The notes under the pieces: generated by a model
The model's input: only the letters and a program-made list of their open reading frames with translations
Databases searched by the model: none
Told to the model about the DNA's origin: nothing
From: Fimenecus sp045611635
GTDB taxonomy: Bacteria > Bacillota > Clostridia > Oscillospirales > Acutalibacteraceae
Length of the DNA stretch: 20,775 nucleotides
Assembly: GCA_045611635.1 (NCBI GenBank)
Contig: JAZKXL010000023.1
Coordinates: 1 to 20,775 of the forward strand
Direction of reading: 5' to 3'
In this document: positions 1 through 5,946 of the stretch, piece after piece
Position numbering within the stretch: the stretch's first letter is position 1
Layout: the number at the start of each line of letters is the position of its first letter
Program-made: the position numbers and the translations under genes

Positions 1-249
1 ATCGCTACTGTCAAGGTTATTGTAAGTCATAATGTCACTTACAGTTACACCATTTTTTGAAGCGATTGATTCAAGTGTGTCGCCACTCTTAACTGAGTAG
101 TAACGATACTGACCGAGGTTTGTTCCTTGTGTACCTCCGCCATTGTTTTCTGAACCCAAAACAGTGAGTGGTGCCACTGCACTGATAAGGAGTACAAGTG
201 ACAAAACAACTACAAGAATTGATTTGCCGAATTTCTTAGAACCTTTCAT
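1..249 (-). CDS. Secreted LysM-domain protein, N-terminal part (cut by window edge)
   Basis: Reading leftward from ATG at 249-247, 83 codons stay open to the window edge, so the C-terminus is missing. Residues 1-35 form a signal-peptide-like segment: a basic start (MKGSKKFGKS), a long hydrophobic stretch and small residues. A short Gly/Asn-rich linker follows. Then comes a LysM motif, with YSVKSGDTLESIA and an Asn-Asn-Leu near the edge. LysM domains bind N-acetylglucosamine-containing glycans such as peptidoglycan, so the product should be exported and wall-bound. An AGGGGG ribosome site lies 8-9 bases before the ATG. It follows the 308-811 gene by 58 bases with no terminator between them, so co-transcription is likely. 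What follows the LysM (enzyme or more repeats) cannot be seen. Confidence 0.85.
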   Translation of the reverse strand, partial: MKGSKKFGKSILVVVLSLVLLISAVAPLTVLGSENNGGGTQGTNLGQYRYYSVKSGDTLESIASKNGVTVSDIMTYNNLDSSD

Positions 250-307
250 TTTTAGTTCCCCCTAAAAACTTTTATGTAAAATAAAATAATTAACTAAATT
301 TATTTGC

Positions 308-811
308 TTAATAATTAAGCTTAATTTCTTTTTCGCCGAGTGATATGATTACACAGTCATCAGTAATATCTTCAACAAGCCAAGATGATGTGCCAACATA
401 GTCGCCAACCTGAAGATGTGGATAAGATTGATTATCTGCTTCAACTGTTGCTGTGTAGTAACCGTCACCATTTACGGAAATAGCTGTAACCCTCGCATTT
501 GCAAGAGCAACATCATCAAAAACGTCGTTTCCTTCAAGTTCAATGTCTTCATGCTCTCTTATTTTTTCCGGAAGCATATCAACCGCTGTATTACCTGACC
601 CAACGTCCGCAACATCAGAGTCAACCTCAATTGTACCTGTTGTTACAATAATCATTACTGCAACAAGCACTGAAATTATAAGGCAAATTGCTGGAATAAT
701 AACTTTCATCTTTGGATTTTTCTCAAAGAAGCCCGTAATTCCACCGCCCCTTTTTGTTCCACCGCTGCCGCCTTTAAGCTTTGCGATTAAGTCTTTAATG
801 TCCATATTCAT
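308..811 (-). CDS. Single-pass membrane protein of unknown function with a small periplasm-side beta-type domain
   Basis: 167 residues. I do not recognise the family with certainty. Residues 1-35 are basic and Gly-rich and should be cytoplasmic. Residues about 36-57 form one transmembrane helix. An acidic linker follows (about 60-100). The last 60 residues (from about 105) look like a compact beta domain, with alternating hydrophobics around ARVTAISVNGDGYY, QVGDYVG and CVIISLGEKEIKL. The last part resembles, by eye only, the homology region of PilP/GspC-type assembly proteins, but no pilus genes are present here. The start at 811 is supported by GGGAGG about 9 bases upstream; the internal ATG at residue 3 is worse spaced. 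A TTGATT-N17-TAGAAT promoter lies upstream at 924-952. The gene probably forms an operon with the LysM gene. Confidence 0.75.
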   Translation of the reverse strand: MNMDIKDLIAKLKGGSGGTKRGGGITGFFEKNPKMKVIIPAICLIISVLVAVMIIVTTGTIEVDSDVADVGSGNTAVDMLPEKIREHEDIELEGNDVFDDVALANARVTAISVNGDGYYTATVEADNQSYPHLQVGDYVGTSSWLVEDITDDCVIISLGEKEIKLNY

Positions 812-923
812 TATAAAATGCCTCCCGAAGCGAAAATAAACACAATATATAGTGGTTTTAGATTTTTATGCTTTTCCTAAAAAAGAGTAGACTACTCCCT
901 ATAATGCATAATTACACATAATT

Positions 924-952
924 ATTCTACAACAAAAATTCAATAAAATCAA
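924..952 (-). promoter_or_regulatory. SigA-type promoter for the 308-811/LysM unit
   Basis: On the minus strand, TTGATT (952-947), a 17-base spacer and TAGAAT (929-924) give a good housekeeping promoter. It implies a leader of roughly 105 bases before the ATG at 811. The leader contains a short hairpin (GAGTA-GTC-TACTC, 885-897) followed by six T residues on the minus strand. Confidence 0.65.
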
Positions 953-1023
953 CCCTAATTTTCTCTTTTTAAGCGTACAAAATAAGGTGTATATTTTGGT
1001 TACTTTGTACACTGCTTTTTGAC

Positions 1024-1058
1024 AATAAAAAAGTCCTCAAGAAATTCCTTGAGGACTT
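1024..1058 (-). terminator. Rho-independent terminator after the paralogous stalk-protein genes
   Basis: An 11-base perfect stem (1031-1041 with 1048-1058, AAGTCCTCAAG) with a 6-base loop is followed on the minus strand by a T-rich tract, TTTTTTAT. It lies about 26 bases past the stop of the 1085-2143 gene and closes that unit. Confidence 0.9.
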
Positions 1059-1084
1059 AATTTTATTTAATTTAGATGTTCAAA

Positions 1085-2143
1085 TTAATATTTGAAATCT
1101 GAGTATGTAGCTGTAACTTTTGCAGCGCCTGTACCCTTAGCACCAATACTAAGATTAAGAACTGCTGAGAAGTTGTAGCTAATTTGATAGCTTACAAGGT
1201 TACCGTTTTCAACAACTGCTTTAACGATAATGCTTGTGTAGTCTGAGCTTGAGCCATCTTCTTTAACTGAAATAGCTGTTGTAACAGATGCAATACTCTT
1301 GTTTACTTCTTTAAGAGTAATGTAGTCGTTAGTAGCGTTTTCAATAGCTGTTGCTTTGTCACCCTTAGGTGTTTTAGAATTTTCAAGTTGGAATACATAT
1401 GTATTGCCTGATGATGCGAATTGCTTTATGTGTGAATCTTTAAGAGTTGTTGCTATAAGAAGGTATTTTGCATCCATGCCTTCTCCTGCTTTACCGTTTG
1501 TAACGTTAGCAGTTTTTGTGCCACCGTTAATGCCAAGGAAGCCGCCAACAACTGAGTTAAGAGATGCATTTTCGTCAACTGCTTTAATAATGCCATCAAC
1601 AGCACTTGTAAGCATTGCAGGGTCAATAGCTACGTCTTTTGTGAATTCACCGCTTCTTGTCCATTTGTAAGATGCTTTTGCAGCTTTAGCTGTTGCATCA
1701 TTAACTATTTTAATTGCGTCAGCTTGTGTTGTTGCTGTTGAACCGCTGTTGCCTGTTGAACCGCTGTTGCCTGTATTAGCATCAGGTGTATTAGCATCAG
1801 GTGTATTAGCATCAGGTGTAGTAGCAACTACATCACCTGTACCTGTACCTGTACCTGTTCCTGCACCAGCGTCGCCTGTACCTGTACCTGCACCTGCGTC
1901 GCCTAAGAGGTCGCCAAGGTCAACTTCTTCATCTTCTGCAGGAGCATCTGTGTCAGTTGCACCGCTTTCTTCTTTTGCCTTTTCAATTGCATCTGCAGCA
2001 GCAGTTTTACCCATGCTTACAACTGCAAATGTAAGAACAGCTGCAAGAAGGATTGCCCAGAACTTAGTCCAGTTTTCGCTCTTTCTTGCTTTTTTAATTG
2101 CCTTTATTTCTGCCTGTTCTGGAGTTAAAGGTTTCTTTGCCAT
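1085..2143 (-). CDS. Membrane-anchored stalk protein, paralogue A (family unknown)
   Basis: 352 residues, function unknown. Residues 1-26 are a basic cytoplasmic segment starting MAKKPLTPEQ, and residues about 27-45 are a transmembrane helix. An acidic segment follows with EEVDLGDLLGD near residues 70-80. A low-complexity linker (about 80-137) then has Gly-Thr, DANTP (three times) and GNSGST (twice) repeats. The C-terminal 215 residues form a conserved domain (from about 138) shared with the adjacent 2185-3270 product, including VDEN, VVGGFLGI, TNDYITLKEV and NGNL..YQISY. The architecture suggests an extracellular domain displayed on a flexible stalk. The domain has no cysteine and no enzyme motif that I recognise. 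The gene lies 41 bases after its paralogue and is probably co-transcribed. A clear terminator follows. Confidence 0.85.
   Translation of the reverse strand: MAKKPLTPEQAEIKAIKKARKSENWTKFWAILLAAVLTFAVVSMGKTAAADAIEKAKEESGATDTDAPAEDEEVDLGDLLGDAGAGTGTGDAGAGTGTGTGTGDVVATTPDANTPDANTPDANTGNSGSTGNSGSTATTQADAIKIVNDATAKAAKASYKWTRSGEFTKDVAIDPAMLTSAVDGIIKAVDENASLNSVVGGFLGINGGTKTANVTNGKAGEGMDAKYLLIATTLKDSHIKQFASSGNTYVFQLENSKTPKGDKATAIENATNDYITLKEVNKSIASVTTAISVKEDGSSSDYTSIIVKAVVENGNLVSYQISYNFSAVLNLSIGAKGTGAAKVTATYSDFKY
1737..1817. repeat. Tandem 18-bp and 15-bp coding repeats in paralogue A stalk
   Basis: Two perfect 18-bp units (1737-1754, 1755-1772) encode GNSGST. Three perfect 15-bp units (1773-1787, 1788-1802, 1803-1817) encode a DANTP period. 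A run of 6-bp ACCTGT units (Gly-Thr) continues to about 1858. All are in frame, so changes in copy number would lengthen or shorten the stalk without a frameshift. Confidence 0.9.
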
Positions 2144-2184
2144 AATTATTATCTCCCTTCACCTTAATGTGAAAACTTTATTTC

Positions 2185-3270
2185 TTATGAGAAGTTCTTG
2201 TATGTGCAAACCATATCGCCAGCGCCTTTACCTGTGATAGGAACAACCGCTGCCTTAAGATTAAGTGCTTTAACATTCATTGAATAAGAAATTTGCACGC
2301 TTTGAAGATTTCCGTTATCAATTACTGCTAAAACTAAGATTTTTGTGAATTCAACATCACATGATTCAACCTTAACTGCACTACCAACTGCACCAGTAAC
2401 GCCATCTTGAACCTCTTTAAGAGTAATGAAGTCGTTTGTTACATGGTGAAGAGCGTTTTTACCATCTTTTTGAGGGCTTGAGCAACTGTTAAGTTGAAGC
2501 AAATATTGATTGCCACTAACTCTGTATTGCTTAACGTCGCCTTCAGTAAGAGCAAATGCTTTCATAAGATATTTTTCGTTATTCATTTTTGTGCCTTCAG
2601 GAAGCTTGCCGCCTTTAACGTCCGCAGTCCATGCTGGGTCACTTTCTTTACCTGTAATACCAAGGAAACCACCAACAACTGTGTCAAGGTTAGCATTTTC
2701 GTCAACACCTTGAATAATGCTGTTAAGTGTGCCAGTTGCGCTACCTACATCAATAGGGCTTGTATAATAACATTTTCTTTCCCATGTGTAGTTGCCTTTG
2801 TAAGCTTTTGATGTTGCGTTGTTAATTGCCTTAATTGCGTCAGCTTTTGAAACGCCTGCTGATGTGCTACCACCATTTGATGAGCCGCCATTACTTGAGC
2901 CAGCGTTGTTTGAGCCACCTGGAACAGCATCAACTGAACCGCCGTTACTTGAACCGCCGTTACTTGAGCCGCCGTTACTTGAACCGCCATTGTTTGAACC
3001 GCCGTTACCTGAACCGCCATTGTCTGGTGGAAGAAGGTCGTCAAAATTAACATCGTCATCATTGTTTGTGTCGCTATTAGCACCTTCGTTAGTACTTAAG
3101 TTTGTGCCAAATGTTGGTGTGAATGCAATTGCTGCAAGTGACCACACAATCGCAATAGCAAGGAATAATGCTAATGCCTTTGTAAATGTTCCGAAGAAAA
3201 GCTCTCTCTTAGCTGCTTTTTTAGCTACTTTAGCTTGATATTCTTCTGGAGTTAAAACCTTTTTAGCCAT
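2185..3270 (-). CDS. Membrane-anchored stalk protein, paralogue B (family unknown)
   Basis: 361 residues from ATG at 3270, which starts MAKKVLTPEE just as paralogue A starts. An AAAGGGG ribosome site lies about 8 bases upstream. A TTG six codons upstream also reads open but would remove that site from the leader. Order: basic cytoplasmic segment, transmembrane helix about 30-50, acidic DDDVNFDDLLPPD (about 70-83), a Gly/Ser/Asn stalk with GGSSN-type repeats (about 84-138), then the C-terminal domain shared with paralogue A (VDEN, VVGGFLGI, TNDFITLKEV, NGNL..VQISY). Unlike A, this domain carries four cysteines. Function is unknown; surface display is inferred from the topology. It is the first gene of the pair, behind a TTGACT promoter that overlaps the end of maf. 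Confidence 0.85.
   Translation of the reverse strand: MAKKVLTPEEYQAKVAKKAAKRELFFGTFTKALALFLAIAIVWSLAAIAFTPTFGTNLSTNEGANSDTNNDDDVNFDDLLPPDNGGSGNGGSNNGGSSNGGSSNGGSSNGGSVDAVPGGSNNAGSSNGGSSNGGSTSAGVSKADAIKAINNATSKAYKGNYTWERKCYYTSPIDVGSATGTLNSIIQGVDENANLDTVVGGFLGITGKESDPAWTADVKGGKLPEGTKMNNEKYLMKAFALTEGDVKQYRVSGNQYLLQLNSCSSPQKDGKNALHHVTNDFITLKEVQDGVTGAVGSAVKVESCDVEFTKILVLAVIDNGNLQSVQISYSMNVKALNLKAAVVPITGKGAGDMVCTYKNFS
2936..3025. repeat. Six tandem 15-bp repeats in paralogue B stalk
   Basis: Six consecutive 15-bp units of the type GAACCGCCGTTACTT (plus strand) start at 2936, 2951, 2966, 2981, 2996 and 3011, with a few substitutions. They encode a five-residue GGSSN-like period. Degenerate copies continue at about 2882-2911. 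The period is in frame. Confidence 0.9.
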
Positions 3271-3312
3271 TTTAGGTTCCCCTTTCAATGATATGTATTC
3301 ATATACATACTA

Positions 3313-3341
3313 AATTTACAACAAATTTTGCAAAAAGTCAA
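3313..3341 (-). promoter_or_regulatory. SigA-type promoter for the stalk-protein pair
   Basis: On the minus strand, TTGACT (3341-3336), a 17-base spacer and TAAATT (3318-3313). The -35 overlaps the maf stop codon. A TATGTAT-N4-ATACATA palindrome (3292-3309) sits right at the expected transcription start, ahead of the ribosome site. Confidence 0.55.
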
Positions 3342-3901
3342 TCATTATTTTTTTGTTTTTGAAAAAACTTTTCATAAATTGTACTAATTGGCAAACCTAC
3401 CACATTAAAATAGTCGCCATTTATTCGCCTAACAAACTTTGATGCATAACCTTGAATACCATAAGCACCTGCTTTATCGTAACAGTCGTTTGTATCTATA
3501 TAAGTATATATTTCCTTGTCGGTAAGTGGCAAAAATTCCACTTGAGTTTCTTCAGCAAAAGTCATTGATTTTCCATTTTCAATTATGCAAACGCCTGTAA
3601 AAACTGAGTGAATTCTACCCGAAAGACTTTTAAGCATATTAAATGCATCTTCACGGTTTTTTGGTTTACCAAGAATTTTATTGTCAAGCACAACTATTGT
3701 ATCAGCACCTAAAACAACTTCATCTTTTGTTCTTTCTACCGCCATTGCTTTTCTTGCCGCAAGAATCACAACTGCATCTTCAGGTTTTGTACCCTCAAGA
3801 ATTGTTTCATCAGCATCGGCAACCCTTACAATAAACTCATAACCTGCATTCTTTAAAATTTCACTTCTTCTTGGAGATTTTGATGCAAGAACTAATTTCA
3901 T
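3338..3901 (-). CDS. maf: Maf family nucleoside triphosphate pyrophosphatase
   Basis: 187 residues, the usual Maf length. Maf proteins hydrolyse dTTP, UTP and modified pyrimidine NTPs to monophosphates, acting as house-cleaning enzymes, and have been linked to septum formation. The N-terminal ASKSPRR motif (6-12) is the phosphate-binding signature. The GADT motif (65-68) supplies the catalytic acidic residue, followed by LGKP (78-81). Further on are YDKAGAYGIQG and the F..RI.G...NVVGLP signature. Its ATG overlaps the NUDIX gene stop as ATGA, with GAGGG 6 bases upstream, so the two are translationally coupled. It is the last gene of murD-nudF-maf, and no terminator follows before the next promoter. 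Confidence 0.95.
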   Translation of the reverse strand: MKLVLASKSPRRSEILKNAGYEFIVRVADADETILEGTKPEDAVVILAARKAMAVERTKDEVVLGADTIVVLDNKILGKPKNREDAFNMLKSLSGRIHSVFTGVCIIENGKSMTFAEETQVEFLPLTDKEIYTYIDTNDCYDKAGAYGIQGYASKFVRRINGDYFNVVGLPISTIYEKFFQKQKNND

Positions 3902-4443
3902 ATTTTACCCTCATTTTTAAGTTGATTGATTTTTAAAATCATGGTTTGAGTTTTACTGTCAGGTAACTCCCCATTCATAACCATTTCTACCGCTTTTTCG
4001 AGAGAAATCTTATAAACCTCTAAAAATTCGTCTTCGTCAGGATTTTGCTCACCGAATGTGAGTTCAGTTGCAAGATACATATGGATAATTTCGCCACAAT
4101 ACCCAGGAGTTGGATAAAGCTTACCTAAACTAATATATTTATTAGCAACCGCACCTGTTTCTTCTTTCAATTCACGCTTGCCCGCTTCAAATGGGTCTTC
4201 ACCCTTTTCAAGTTTGCCAGCAGGGAGTTCAGTAACAATTTCCATATAAGGATAACGGAACTGCTTTACAAAATATAAATTATAGTCCCTGTCAAGAGGT
4301 GCAACACATACGCCCCCATTGTGCTCAACTATTTCTCGCTTTGCAGTTGAACCATTTGGAAGAAGTGCATCATCAACACGAAGATTTACAATTTTACCTT
4401 GAAATTTATATTCAAAGCTTAGTTGCTTTTCAGTTAAGTCCAT
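3898..4443 (-). CDS. nudF: NUDIX hydrolase, ADP-ribose pyrophosphatase type
   Basis: 181 residues from ATG at 4443 (MDLTEKQLSF). This start has GGTGA about 5 bases upstream and matches how related clostridial proteins begin as I remember them. An in-frame ATG at 4455 would add MVNK but has no visible ribosome site. The NUDIX box is complete at residues 76-98: Gly76, Glu82, then REL, EE and G at 90-97, the Mg-binding loop. Upstream are the N-terminal LPNG.T..REIVEH and the QFRYP..... ELPAGK signature of ADP-ribose/ADP-sugar pyrophosphatases, which split ADP-ribose to AMP and ribose 5-phosphate. It is in an operon with murD (stop at 4445, adjacent) and maf. The exact substrate is inferred from the family. 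Confidence 0.9.
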   Translation of the reverse strand: MDLTEKQLSFEYKFQGKIVNLRVDDALLPNGSTAKREIVEHNGGVCVAPLDRDYNLYFVKQFRYPYMEIVTELPAGKLEKGEDPFEAGKRELKEETGAVANKYISLGKLYPTPGYCGEIIHMYLATELTFGEQNPDEDEFLEVYKISLEKAVEMVMNGELPDSKTQTMILKINQLKNEGKI

Positions 4444-4444
4444 T

Positions 4445-5728
4445 TTATTCACCATATTTCTTTATAAGTTCTTTGTAGTGTCTGCCTTTTTCTTCAAAAT
4501 TTTTATATTCATTATAACTTGATGCAGCAGGAGAAAGAATACAAATACCTTTTGTGTTTTCATAAGCAAATTTTACTGCCTCTTCAAGATTCTCTGCCTT
4601 GATAAGTTTTTTCTTTGTACCATTTGCAACCATCATATCAATTATTTTATGACCGGTTGTCTTTGTGCCGATAATTACACTTAAATCACTGCTTTCAAGG
4701 TCAACCGCAAAATCAGTGTAGTCAATTCCCCTGTCTTTGCCACCAATTATAAGCGTATTCGCTTTAATCGCATTAACAGCACACATTACAGCGTGTGGAA
4801 TTGTAGCAATACAATCGTTATAAAAGGTGACACCTTTACATGTGCCAACATTTTCCATTCTATGTTCAATACCTTCGAAATCATCAATAGCTTTCTTGGC
4901 ACTTTCAGCGGTTACACCGAATTGTGATGCGGCAGTAAAAGCATAAAGCACATCGTGACGATTATGCTCACCTGCTAAATGAATGTTATCAATTTCAAAT
5001 GGCAAGTAAGCATCTTTTTCAACTGCAATTGCATTTGATTTAACAGTATTCAAATCAAGATAAGGAGCAAGACCTTGAGTGCCATTATATATAAATGTAT
5101 TGTTTACATTTTGATGTCTTACAATATTTAACTTTGCATTAACATAACCGGTCATGCCACCCTTATAATGTTCAAGGTGTTCTTCATAAATATTTGTAAG
5201 AATTGAAACATCAGGTGAGTTTCTTGTGAATTCTAATTGGTGAGATGACATTTCAATAACTGCGATTTTATTTTCAGTCATCTCTTCAATGTAGTCTAAT
5301 ACAGGAAGTCCCATATTCCCCATCAACTCACAGTCCACCCCACCTGCGCAAAGCATTTTATAGGTAAGGGTTGATGTTGTTGTTTTTCCCTTTGAGCCCG
5401 TAACACCAATTTTCTTACAAGGTGCATACTTTAAAAACAAATCCGTTTGACAAGTTACATAAGTATTCTCTGGCACATCTACATTAACAAATGAGATTCC
5501 TGGACTTTTCATAACAACTTGAAATTTACCAATGTGAGAAAGATAGTCGTCACCGCAAAAATACTCAACATTGTTGTCATCAATTTTTTGCTGTTTGCCG
5601 TCACCGATTGCAAGTGTTTTTTCAGGCAAATACTTTCTTATATAATTGTATGTGCTTTTACCTTCACGACCAAAGCCGAGAATAAGCACTTTTTTGTCTT
5701 TTAAAAATTCAATAATTGGTGGAAACAT
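4445..5728 (-). CDS. murD: UDP-N-acetylmuramoyl-L-alanine--D-glutamate ligase (MurD)
   Basis: 427 residues from ATG at 5728 (MFPPIIEFLKDKKV), with AAGGAG nine bases upstream. Longer in-frame starts up to 5770 lie at or above the promoter -10 and cannot be used from it. MurD adds D-Glu to UDP-MurNAc-L-Ala in the cytoplasm, an ATP-driven step of peptidoglycan synthesis. Visible features: N-terminal Rossmann-like LILGFGREGKST, ATP loop GSKGKTTT, central EMSSHQL and NIYEEHLEHY, HRMENVG, NDCIATIPHAV, IIGGKDRGIDY, and C-terminal SPAASSYNEYKNFEEKG with the Ser and Phe that contact glutamate in the family. In the NDSKATN-type motif the usual Lys is Ile here, while the Thr is kept. It is the first gene of murD-nudF-maf. 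Confidence 0.93.
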   Translation of the reverse strand: MFPPIIEFLKDKKVLILGFGREGKSTYNYIRKYLPEKTLAIGDGKQQKIDDNNVEYFCGDDYLSHIGKFQVVMKSPGISFVNVDVPENTYVTCQTDLFLKYAPCKKIGVTGSKGKTTTSTLTYKMLCAGGVDCELMGNMGLPVLDYIEEMTENKIAVIEMSSHQLEFTRNSPDVSILTNIYEEHLEHYKGGMTGYVNAKLNIVRHQNVNNTFIYNGTQGLAPYLDLNTVKSNAIAVEKDAYLPFEIDNIHLAGEHNRHDVLYAFTAASQFGVTAESAKKAIDDFEGIEHRMENVGTCKGVTFYNDCIATIPHAVMCAVNAIKANTLIIGGKDRGIDYTDFAVDLESSDLSVIIGTKTTGHKIIDMMVANGTKKKLIKAENLEEAVKFAYENTKGICILSPAASSYNEYKNFEEKGRHYKELIKKYGE

Positions 5729-5761
5729 AAAATCAATCTCCTTTTTATCGCATACAAATTT

Positions 5762-5790
5762 ATTATACATTTATAATTTTGAAAAAGCAA
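5762..5790 (-). promoter_or_regulatory. SigA-type promoter for murD-nudF-maf
   Basis: On the minus strand, TTGCTT (5790-5785), a 17-base spacer and TATAAT (5767-5762). Transcription would start near 5755, about 27 bases before the murD ATG, which fixes that start. Confidence 0.7.
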
Positions 5791-5845
5791 TAAATTTTAG
5801 TCATATACATATCTAAAAATATATTAAAAACTTGCAAAAACATAG

Positions 5846-5874
5846 TTGCATTGTTTGGGCAATTATGCTATAAT
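5846..5874 (+). promoter_or_regulatory. Strong extended -10 promoter for the EF-G-like gene
   Basis: TTGCAT (5846-5851), a 17-base spacer and TATAAT (5869-5874), preceded by TGC (extended -10). The leader to the ATG is about 65 bases, with AAGGT/GGGAAGGG purine stretches as ribosome site. Confidence 0.75.
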
Positions 5875-5946
5875 TTTTCTAACATGTTGAAAAATTCTAT
5901 GTATTTTTCACATAAAACGGTTATACAAGAAAGGTAGGGAAGGGCT

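Noticed and set aside
1749..2237. Plus-strand frame with Val/Pro repeats
   Set aside because: Antisense to the repetitive stalk of paralogue A; no start signal and no homology that I recognise.
2936..3025. CRISPR-like array
   Set aside because: The units are contiguous 15-bp coding repeats without spacers, in frame with a protein stalk.
2819..3238. Plus-strand frame with Pro/Leu/Glu repeats (PPLLEP)
   Set aside because: It is the antisense of the GGSSN repeats of paralogue B, with no ribosome site, and its regularity comes only from the 15-bp repeat.
5729..5770. Longer N-terminus of MurD starting at 5770
   Set aside because: It overlaps the predicted -10 (5762-5767), and AAGGAG is placed for ATG 5728.
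5875..5946. Riboswitch or leader RNA before the EF-G-like gene
   Set aside because: Only about 65 bases, without a stable stem or terminator/antiterminator pair that I can see.
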